Of a stretch of 64,000 nucleotides of DNA, positions 51,241 through 57,975 are shown piece after piece. The notes under the pieces were generated by a model. It saw only the letters and a list, made by a program, of their open reading frames with translations, searched no databases and was not told where the DNA came from. How positions within the stretch are numbered: the stretch's first letter is position 1; every line of letters starts with the position of its first letter. The stretch comes from Candidatus Hydrothermales bacterium (lineage in GTDB: Bacteria > Hydrothermota > Hydrothermia > Hydrothermales > JAJRUZ01): the NCBI GenBank assembly GCA_039630235.1, contig JBCNVI010000003.1, positions 62,001 to 126,000 of the forward strand, in the 5' to 3' direction. A program made the translations under genes and the position numbers.

Positions 51241-52898
51241 ATTTTTAATTTTAAATTAGGGTAAAGAAATTTGTAAACCAGGTAGTCTGATAAAACGTTA
51301 AAAAGGTAATTTCTTGTTTCTTTATAGGGAATGTTATAAAAGATAGAAATATTGTCTTTTGGTAAAAATTCGATCCAATTTTTTACTGCTTCATTTCCAG
51401 CGTTATAGGCACAGATGCCAAAATAAAGTCCAAAAGTATCAATTAAAGACTTTAATATTTTTGAACCAATTTCTATGTTATCCTCTAATTTGAATAAGTT
51501 GAACTCTCCCTCTTTAACTTTTTTCGCAGTTTCCTCTATTATTTGCATGATTCCTTTTGCGCCTCTTGGAGAGATAGCTAATGAGTCAAAAATTGATTCT
51601 CTTCGCATTAAAGCGTATAAAAGTGCAGGATCTAAGCCGTATTTTTCCGATAATTTTAAAACAATATCTTCATATGGTGTTGGAAATAAAATTTTTAAAA
51701 ATTCTTCATCGAAACAGGTGTCTCCCCTTTCTCTTAGGAAATAGTAATATTTTCTCGCAAGAATTGTGGAAAGATAAAAATTTTTGTTTTCAAAGAAGAA
51801 CTTTGATAAATATAAAAAATTTTCCTTCTTTTCTATACTTTTTATCTTTTCTTCAATATCATCAATTAGATTTAACTCAAGTAAAAGTTTTATAGTATCG
51901 TATAGTGGTTTTGAAGAACTGTCTCTCAGGATAGCTTTAATGCTAGAATCAGGACTTATACAAGGAGACTTATGCTGAAGATAAAAGAAAGAAAGGGGAT
52001 GTTCTCTTTTAATTTCCTCGAGAATTTTCTCGTCTCTTTTTATAGTATATTCAAGATACATTGCTTTTAGCTCTTTCTTTTCAACAGCGTCTAGAAGTTT
52101 TATGACTCTTTTATAATCCCCTTTATCGTAATAAAAGTAAATAATCTCCTCATTCAGAACATTTAGTTTATCAAATATTTTTTCAATTTTTTCTTTAAAG
52201 GTATTACTTTTAAGATAAATCAGTCTTAGTTCTCTGAGGGAAGGTTCTAAAAAATGCGAGTTTGCATTAGTATTTCTAGAAAAAGACTTAATTGCTCTTA
52301 GAGTATCTCCCTGATATAAAAAACTTATTCCCTTATAGAAGTTAACAAGATCTTTTTTTTCGTATCCACCTAAAAGTGAACTTTTAAAAAACTCTATAGC
52401 TTTTTTATAGTTTTTAAGTTTATAGTAGGCGTATCCTATTAAATAATTTAGCTCTGGATTTCTAATTTTTTTGTTTTTAGTTTTTTTTATCATTTCTTTC
52501 CACTTTTCTTGAGCGTATAAAACCCTTATTATATCAAGAATTGGCTTTTCTCTTTTTAAGGCTATTTCGAGTGCTTCAGGACTTTTACTATATTTTTTTA
52601 TTATACTTTTTTCTATTTCTTTACTTTTTTTATAATTTCCTATTTTTCGGTAAAATTTTGCCTTTAGATACAAAATTCTTATTTCTCTTTTAGTTGAAAA
52701 CTTTTTATGTTTTTTTTCTAAAGCTTCAAAAAAAGAGTCACTATCAGAGATTTTTTCAAGATGTCTAATGAAAGCTTCCTCAAATAATGGAGAGTCTTTA
52801 TAGTTTTCAATTATTTTTTTGTATTCTCCTTTTATAAATAGTTCTTTTTCTGGAAATTTTAAAATCAAAAAAGGGAGTATAAAAGTTTTTAGAAAAAT
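51237..52898 (-). CDS. slt: Lytic murein transglycosylase with TPR-like helical region (Slt70-like)
   Basis: The gene encodes about 553 residues from ATT 52898. Helical TPR-like repeats occupy about residues 20-400 (YAYYKLKNYKKAIEFFKSSL). An SLT domain covers the C-terminal 160 residues: KYGLDPALLYALMRRESIFD (catalytic Glu in RRES), SPRGAKGIMQIIEETAKK, GICAYNAGNEAV and IPYKETRNYLFNVLSDY. It cleaves glycan strands with formation of anhydromuramic acid. The start ATT is preceded by GAGG and gives a hydrophobic export-type N-terminus (FLKTFILPFLI). The TTG at 52868 would leave no signal and no ribosome-binding site. Confidence 0.82.
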   Translation of the reverse strand: MFLKTFILPFLILKFPEKELFIKGEYKKIIENYKDSPLFEEAFIRHLEKISDSDSFFEALEKKHKKFSTKREIRILYLKAKFYRKIGNYKKSKEIEKSIIKKYSKSPEALEIALKREKPILDIIRVLYAQEKWKEMIKKTKNKKIRNPELNYLIGYAYYKLKNYKKAIEFFKSSLLGGYEKKDLVNFYKGISFLYQGDTLRAIKSFSRNTNANSHFLEPSLRELRLIYLKSNTFKEKIEKIFDKLNVLNEEIIYFYYDKGDYKRVIKLLDAVEKKELKAMYLEYTIKRDEKILEEIKREHPLSFFYLQHKSPCISPDSSIKAILRDSSSKPLYDTIKLLLELNLIDDIEEKIKSIEKKENFLYLSKFFFENKNFYLSTILARKYYYFLRERGDTCFDEEFLKILFPTPYEDIVLKLSEKYGLDPALLYALMRRESIFDSLAISPRGAKGIMQIIEETAKKVKEGEFNLFKLEDNIEIGSKILKSLIDTFGLYFGICAYNAGNEAVKNWIEFLPKDNISIFYNIPYKETRNYLFNVLSDYLVYKFLYPNLKLKI

Positions 52899-52909
52899 AT
52901 TTATCCTCG
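52896..52909 (-). promoter_or_regulatory. Ribosome-binding site and ATT start of slt
   Basis: Minus strand GAGG (52909-52906) and, seven bases further, ATT (52898-52896) in the frame of the transglycosylase. The stop of hprK (52903-52901) lies between them, giving a coupled start. There is no ATG, GTG or TTG until 52868. Confidence 0.5.
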
Positions 52910-53851
52910 AAGTTTGCTAAAGAATCTTTCTGCTGAGATGTAGCCCTTTTCCTTAGTGAGGTAATTAAGAGCTACTGCCTCAACAAGAACTGAAATATGC
53001 TTTCCAGGATTTAGAGGAAGTTCTATATATGGAACGTTTATACCAAGGATATTAACTTTTTTTTCTTTTAAACCAATCCTCTCGACATCTAGTGTTTCGC
53101 TCCAATCTATTAGTTTTATTACAATGTCAATTTTTGTCCTATCAAGACATGAGCTTGGCCCAAAAAGAGAAAGAATATCGAGTATTCCTATGCCCCTAAT
53201 TTCTAAAAAAGTTTTGACTTCTTCTTTAAAGGCTTCTCCAATAAGAAAATTTTCAGGATGTCTTATTATTTTGACAAGATCATCGCCCACAAGCTTGTGA
53301 CCTCTTTCTACAAGTTCAAGTGAACACTCTGATTTTCCTATTCCGCTTCTTCCTAAAAATAGTATTCCCACGTTATAGACACTTACAATGTTTCCATGCA
53401 AAACTGTGTATGGCGATAAAAGGGAAGATAGGATAAAAAAGAGTTCCCTCATAAATGAAGTTGTAGGCTCAGTTACAGTAAAAAGTGGTACCTTATTTTC
53501 TTTTGCCCTTTCTAAAAGATCAAAGGGGGGTTTAAAACCTTTTGTAACGAAAATTGCAGGTATAGGGTATGAAAAAAATTTTTTTATAGCCCTTAATCTT
53601 TCTTCTTCATTCAGAGATTCAAGAACAAGAATCTCAGTCTCACCAATAATCTGAATTCGGTCGTATAAAAATATTTTTTCAAATCCCTTAAAAAGAAGAG
53701 CGGGTCTATTTAAGTTAGCATTCTGAATTACAGCACTAAGCCTTAATTCCGGAGTATGGTTTATTAATGTAAATCTTTTTTTTAAAATATTAACAAGATC
53801 ACAAACTTTAATTTCGTTAAAGTATATTTTTAGATTTTCGAGTTCTTTCAC
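52901..53851 (-). CDS. hprK: HPr kinase/phosphorylase
   Basis: This 316-residue protein has the P-loop GRSGIGKSECSLELVERGHK (about residues 168-187), the capping GDD in LVGDDLVKI and the K3-type segment LEIRGIGILDILSLFGPSS (about 221-239), with the DRTKIDIVIKL strand after it. The enzyme phosphorylates Ser46 of HPr. No HPr or PTS gene lies in the window; in many non-PTS bacteria it has been proposed to regulate other targets. It overlaps hpf by four bases and slt by three. Confidence 0.92.
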   Translation of the reverse strand: MKELENLKIYFNEIKVCDLVNILKKRFTLINHTPELRLSAVIQNANLNRPALLFKGFEKIFLYDRIQIIGETEILVLESLNEEERLRAIKKFFSYPIPAIFVTKGFKPPFDLLERAKENKVPLFTVTEPTTSFMRELFFILSSLLSPYTVLHGNIVSVYNVGILFLGRSGIGKSECSLELVERGHKLVGDDLVKIIRHPENFLIGEAFKEEVKTFLEIRGIGILDILSLFGPSSCLDRTKIDIVIKLIDWSETLDVERIGLKEKKVNILGINVPYIELPLNPGKHISVLVEAVALNYLTKEKGYISAERFFSKLRG

Positions 53852-54141
53852 ATTCCCTTTAATTTTTGTTCATATTTTTTAAGCTGGGAGGTAATTTTAT
53901 CTTTAAGATCATCTACAACTGAAAAAAAGTCTGAATTTTGTGCTTCTGCTTTTAAGATCCCCTTTCTTGTTACTTCTATGATTATTTCTCCACGATATCT
54001 CCCTCTTTGTTCTTCAAAAATTAGGTTTGACTTTATTATATGATTTGAAAACCTATCAATTTTCGAAAGCCTCTTTTCGACATATCTTCTCATATCATCG
54101 GTTAATTCAAAATTTTTTGCCATAATATTTAGACTTTTCAT
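53848..54141 (-). CDS. hpf: Ribosome hibernation promoting factor HPF, short form
   Basis: This 97-residue protein begins MKSLNIMAKNFELTDDMRRY, the classic start, with VEKRLSKIDRFSNHII next. The double-stranded RNA-binding-like fold follows in IIIEVTRKGILKAEAQNSDF. Only the N-terminal domain of YvyD/HPF is present. It binds the 30S subunit and shuts down translation in stationary cells. Pairing with hprK is common. A TATAAT is present upstream at about 54181-54192, so it may be a promoter start. Confidence 0.9.
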   Translation of the reverse strand: MKSLNIMAKNFELTDDMRRYVEKRLSKIDRFSNHIIKSNLIFEEQRGRYRGEIIIEVTRKGILKAEAQNSDFFSVVDDLKDKITSQLKKYEQKLKGM

Positions 54142-54201
54142 GGAAGTAAAATTAAATTCATAGGGATTGAACCTTGATAAATTTTATTATAATCTAAAAA
54201 T

Positions 54202-54918
54202 TTAATCAATAAAGTAGGCTCTTGCCTCTTTGTCTTCAAGCTTTTGAAACTCTTCTATAGTTCCAACAAATCTTACTCTTTTGTTATAAAGCCAAATAAT
54301 TTTGGTAGCAACAGCTTTTGAAAAATTAAAGTCATGAGTCACTGCTAATGAGGTTATCCCTCTTTGCTCCCATAATCTTTTTATTAAATTTGTTATCTTA
54401 TCGGCTGTCTCTGGATCTAATCCTGTAGTTGGTTCATCATAAAAGATATAATCAGGGTCATGAACTATTGCTCTTGCAATAGCCCCCCTTTTTTTCATAC
54501 CCCCTGAAAGCTCTGAAGGATAAAGATTTTCAAAGCCTCTTAAATCAACTGCTTCAATAGCCTTTAAAACCTTATATTCGATTTCTTTTTTAGTTAACTT
54601 AAAGTGTTCCCTTAGAGGCAGTGCCACGTTTTCAAAAAGTGTCATAGAATCAAACAGAGCGCTCCCCTGAAAAACAAACCCTATTTTTTTTCTTAACTCA
54701 ATAAGATCTTTTTCACTTGTCTTAGTTATTTCTAAATTATCATAAAAAACATAACCCCTCTCAGGTTTTAAAAGCCCTACCATTATTTTAAACAAAACAG
54801 ACTTCCCGACGCCGCTTTTACCAAGTATTATGACAAACTCACCATCGTAAACCTCAAAGTTTATATCTTCAAGAACCCAATCAGAAAATCTCTTATATAC
54901 CTCTTTTACCTTTATCAT
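54202..54918 (-). CDS. mlaF: MlaF-type ABC ATPase
   Basis: This 238-residue ATPase has Walker A LGKSGVGKSVLFKIM (about 32-46), the Q-loop in FVFQGSALFDSMTLFENVAL (about 87-106), signature LSGGMKKRGAIARAI (about 138-152) and Walker B IFYDEPTTGLDP. The KKR after GGM is typical of MlaF/Ttg2A. It powers retrograde or anterograde phospholipid transport between the outer and inner membranes through MlaE, the next gene upstream. No MlaD gene (MCE domain) is adjacent. Confidence 0.9.
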   Translation of the reverse strand: MIKVKEVYKRFSDWVLEDINFEVYDGEFVIILGKSGVGKSVLFKIMVGLLKPERGYVFYDNLEITKTSEKDLIELRKKIGFVFQGSALFDSMTLFENVALPLREHFKLTKKEIEYKVLKAIEAVDLRGFENLYPSELSGGMKKRGAIARAIVHDPDYIFYDEPTTGLDPETADKITNLIKRLWEQRGITSLAVTHDFNFSKAVATKIIWLYNKRVRFVGTIEEFQKLEDKEARAYFID

Positions 54919-55718
54919 CCAAAAATTAAGATACCCAGGATATAGTCAAGAACAAGAATAAGTATAGAAGATAAAACAACTGCTTTAGTCGTAGCTTTGC
55001 CAACTCCTTCTGCGCCTCTTTCAGATGAGAGGCCAGAAATCGCTCCAGATAAAGTAAGAGCATAACCGAAAAACATTGATTTTAAAAGTCCACCAAAAAG
55101 ATCTCTTGGAAGGAAAAACATTTTAGCGCCTGTTGAAAATTCAAAATAATTTGCCACCCCAGAGAGATTCGCTATAAACATACCTGAGAAAATTGCAACT
55201 GCAATAGATACTGAGGTGAGAAGGGGTAAAACAATAATTCCAGCTAACATTCTGGGCATTACGAGAAACCTATAAGGATTAATTCCCATAACATAAAGAG
55301 CGTCAATTTGTTCTGTAACAACCATTGTTCCAAGCTCCGCAGCAATGCCAGAACTTATTCTTCCAGCTACTACAAGCCCAGTTATTACAGGACCAAGCTC
55401 AATCATAACAGCTTTTGCTACACCAGACCCTATGTAAATAACAGGTACATAATCTCTTACTTGGTACGCAGTTTGAATTGTTGCTACCATTCCTACAAAG
55501 GAGGATGTAAAAATTACAAGTAAAAGTGAATTGTATCCTATTTCATAAATTTCATAGATTATCTCTCTAAAATACTTTCTGACAAATCTTAAAGAGGTGA
55601 AAAAGCTAACTGTAGTATAAGAAATTTCACTTAATAATTCTAAAAAAGATAAAAAAAATCCTTTAAAAGGGAATACCACCTTCCTCAGTACCAAGATATT
55701 CTCTACCAGGATTTTCAA
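54915..55718 (-). CDS. mlaE: MlaE-family phospholipid ABC permease
   Basis: This 267-residue membrane protein has the MlaE sequence IELGPVITGLVVAGRISSGI (about residues 109-128), then ELGTMVVTEQIDALYVMGIN (about 131-150) and a C-terminal part with FGYALTLSGAISGLSSERGA. It forms the inner-membrane channel of the Mla lipid system with MlaF. The start is uncertain: the first ATG (55718) overlaps dnaB by 56 bases, while GAGGAAGG only occurs later in the frame, so the first 12-16 residues may not be made. The MCE protein is missing nearby. Confidence 0.85.
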   Translation of the reverse strand: MKILVENILVLRKVVFPFKGFFLSFLELLSEISYTTVSFFTSLRFVRKYFREIIYEIYEIGYNSLLLVIFTSSFVGMVATIQTAYQVRDYVPVIYIGSGVAKAVMIELGPVITGLVVAGRISSGIAAELGTMVVTEQIDALYVMGINPYRFLVMPRMLAGIIVLPLLTSVSIAVAIFSGMFIANLSGVANYFEFSTGAKMFFLPRDLFGGLLKSMFFGYALTLSGAISGLSSERGAEGVGKATTKAVVLSSILILVLDYILGILIFG

Positions 55719-57054
55719 ATTTCATGAATTCTTTTCTAAACGCGAGAACAAACTTCCCTTGAGGTCCATTTCTATTTTTTGCCACATAGAATCTTATCAA
55801 ATTTTCCGCATATGGCTCTGTAGGTTCAAAAACTTCATATTCCTCTTGTTTTTTGTAAAGAAAGACAACAATATCAGCATCCTGTTCAAGTGCCCCTGAT
55901 TCTCTTAAATCTGATAGTTTGGGAGCCGCATCTTCTTCTTTTCTTTCCTCTGCCTTTCTTGAAAGCTGAGATAGAGCTACTACAGGTACGTTTAACTCTC
56001 TTGCCAATTTCTTTAAAGAGTCTGTAATATAAGCTAATTCTCTAGGTCGGCTCTCAAATCTTGGTCTTGATTCATGTAAGGGGGCTTGAATAAGTTGAAT
56101 ATAATCAATAAAGATAATTTTTACTTTATGTTCAAGAACTGCTCTTCTTGCCTTGGCTCTAAGTTCCTGTATTGATATTGATGGTGTATCATCGATAAAA
56201 ATTGGAAGATTTTCAATTCTACTTGCTGCCTCAAGAAGTCTTCTCATTTCGCTTTCACTTAATGAATTTAGGTTTCTAAATTTAATACTGTCAATTTCAG
56301 ATTCAAGAATTAAAAATCTCATTGCTATGTGTATCTTTGACATTTCTATGCTGAATAGAGCAGATGGAATGTTATAAAATTTTGCTAATCTATATATTAC
56401 ATTGAGAATAAAACTTGTTTTTCCTACTGAGGGTCTTGAAGCAACAACTACAAATTCTCCTGGATGGAATCCCCCTGTAATTTCATCGAATTTTGTATAA
56501 CCTGTTAAAATACCCTGTACACCTTCTCTTTCTCTTCCCTTTATTTCGTTTATGTAAATTTTAAGCACTTCACTTATTGGCAAAAGTCCCTCCCTTATCT
56601 TTATTTGGGCAATTTCAAAAATTTTTCTATCTAATTCATAAAGAATCTCCTCTGCTTCCTCTTCACCACTTTCACATCTTTTTATAGTGTCATAACAGAG
56701 TTCTATTGTTTTTCTTAAAATGTACTTTTCAGTCAGTGACTTTATGTAATCGTCAATGTAAGATGGATTTATTGCATATTCTCCCAGCTCTACAAGATAC
56801 TCTATTCCTCCAATTTTATTTAGAAGATCTTCTTTTTCAAGAACTTCTGCTACGTTTATTGGATCTAGTTTCTTTCTTTTGTCAACTGTTTTTAACATTG
56901 CTCTATAGATATCTCTGTGAGAGGGTTCATAGAACATCTCCTCTTTTAGTTGTTCGAAGGCTTTTGTTGCGGCACTTTCTAGAACAAACATTGATCCAAG
57001 TATTGCTTTTTCTATCTCTATATCAAAGGGAACTTTAAACTTTTCGTCTTTCAT
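55663..57054 (-). CDS. dnaB: Replicative DNA helicase DnaB
   Basis: This is a 463-residue protein. The N-terminal dimerisation domain starts FDIEIEKAILGSMFVLESAA (residues about 10-29). The C-terminal RecA-like motor has Walker A ASRPSVGKTSFILNV (about residues 207-221), SIEMSKIHIAMRFLILE and Walker B IIFIDYIQLIQAP (about 315-327). It also has SQLSRKAE and SDLRESGALEQDADIV, all DnaB hallmarks. It unwinds the fork with DnaC-type loaders. It stands between a sugar epimerase gene and mlaE, an uncommon setting. It has no intein. Confidence 0.95.
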   Translation of the reverse strand: MKDEKFKVPFDIEIEKAILGSMFVLESAATKAFEQLKEEMFYEPSHRDIYRAMLKTVDKRKKLDPINVAEVLEKEDLLNKIGGIEYLVELGEYAINPSYIDDYIKSLTEKYILRKTIELCYDTIKRCESGEEEAEEILYELDRKIFEIAQIKIREGLLPISEVLKIYINEIKGREREGVQGILTGYTKFDEITGGFHPGEFVVVASRPSVGKTSFILNVIYRLAKFYNIPSALFSIEMSKIHIAMRFLILESEIDSIKFRNLNSLSESEMRRLLEAASRIENLPIFIDDTPSISIQELRAKARRAVLEHKVKIIFIDYIQLIQAPLHESRPRFESRPRELAYITDSLKKLARELNVPVVALSQLSRKAEERKEEDAAPKLSDLRESGALEQDADIVVFLYKKQEEYEVFEPTEPYAENLIRFYVAKNRNGPQGKFVLAFRKEFMKFENPGREYLGTEEGGIPF

Positions 57055-57967
57055 TGAAAAATTTTACTGTTTCTTTTAGGGCTTCTTCAATATCCCATTC
57101 GGGTTTAAAATTTAATTCTTTCTGAGCTTTTTTAATATCAAGAGCTATCCTTGTAATTTCAGCTTCCCTTTTTGCTAGATAAATTGGCCTTTTTTTATAG
57201 CCTGTTAATTTTTTTAATTTTTCAAATATTTGGTTTATACTTGTCTCTTTGCCTGTTCCTATGTTAAATATTCCCGTTTTGCCTTTTAGTATATATTCTG
57301 TTGCAAGGAGATTTGCTTTTACTACATCATTTATAAATATAAAATCTCTTGTTTGGTTTCCATCACCATATATGTGAACCTCTTCATTATTTAGCATTTT
57401 TTCACAAAAAATAGCAACAACTCCGCTTTCACCGTGTGGATTTTGTCTTGGTCCAAAAACATTTCCGTATCTTAAAGAGACAAAAGGTAACTTCTTTGAA
57501 TAATAGAGGCCGTACATTTCACCTGTTATTTTGGATATTCCATAGGGGCTTATGGGAAAGAATCTATAACTTTCTTTTACAGGCAATTTTTTAGGTTCAC
57601 CGTAAACTGTACCTCCGGAACTTGCAAATATGAATCCCTTTAGATTACATAAAACTGAAGATTCAAGCAAAAAAATTGTTCCTCTTATATTGACTTCCAT
57701 ATCAAGAATCGGATTTTTGACTGATTCTACTACTGAAGATTGAGCAGCATGGTGATTTACTATGTCAGGTTTAAACTTTTTAAATATTTTTATTATCTTG
57801 TTTTCATCTGTTATAGATACCTTTTCAAACTCAGCTTCTTTAGGTAAATTTTCTTCTTTACCTGTGGATAAGTCATCTATTATAAGAATTTTAAATCCCA
57901 TTTTTATATATAACTCAGAAACATGAGACCCTATAAAACCTGCTCCTCCAGTTAAAATAACACGCAT
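57035..57967 (-). CDS. NAD-dependent UDP-sugar epimerase (GalE-like)
   Basis: This 310-residue extended SDR has the Rossmann motif VILTGGAGFIGSHVSELYIK (residues 3-22), the NHHAAQSSVVESV segment, the catalytic Ser region ASSGGTVYG (about 115-123) and the catalytic SPYGISKITGEMYG (YxxxK, about 138-151). RYGNVFGPRQNPHGE (about 162-176) is typical of UDP-glucose 4-epimerase types. It probably supplies UDP-sugars for the envelope. It overlaps dnaB by 20 bases. Confidence 0.85.
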   Translation of the reverse strand: MRVILTGGAGFIGSHVSELYIKMGFKILIIDDLSTGKEENLPKEAEFEKVSITDENKIIKIFKKFKPDIVNHHAAQSSVVESVKNPILDMEVNIRGTIFLLESSVLCNLKGFIFASSGGTVYGEPKKLPVKESYRFFPISPYGISKITGEMYGLYYSKKLPFVSLRYGNVFGPRQNPHGESGVVAIFCEKMLNNEEVHIYGDGNQTRDFIFINDVVKANLLATEYILKGKTGIFNIGTGKETSINQIFEKLKKLTGYKKRPIYLAKREAEITRIALDIKKAQKELNFKPEWDIEEALKETVKFFNERRKV

Positions 57968-57975
57968 TTTCTAAA

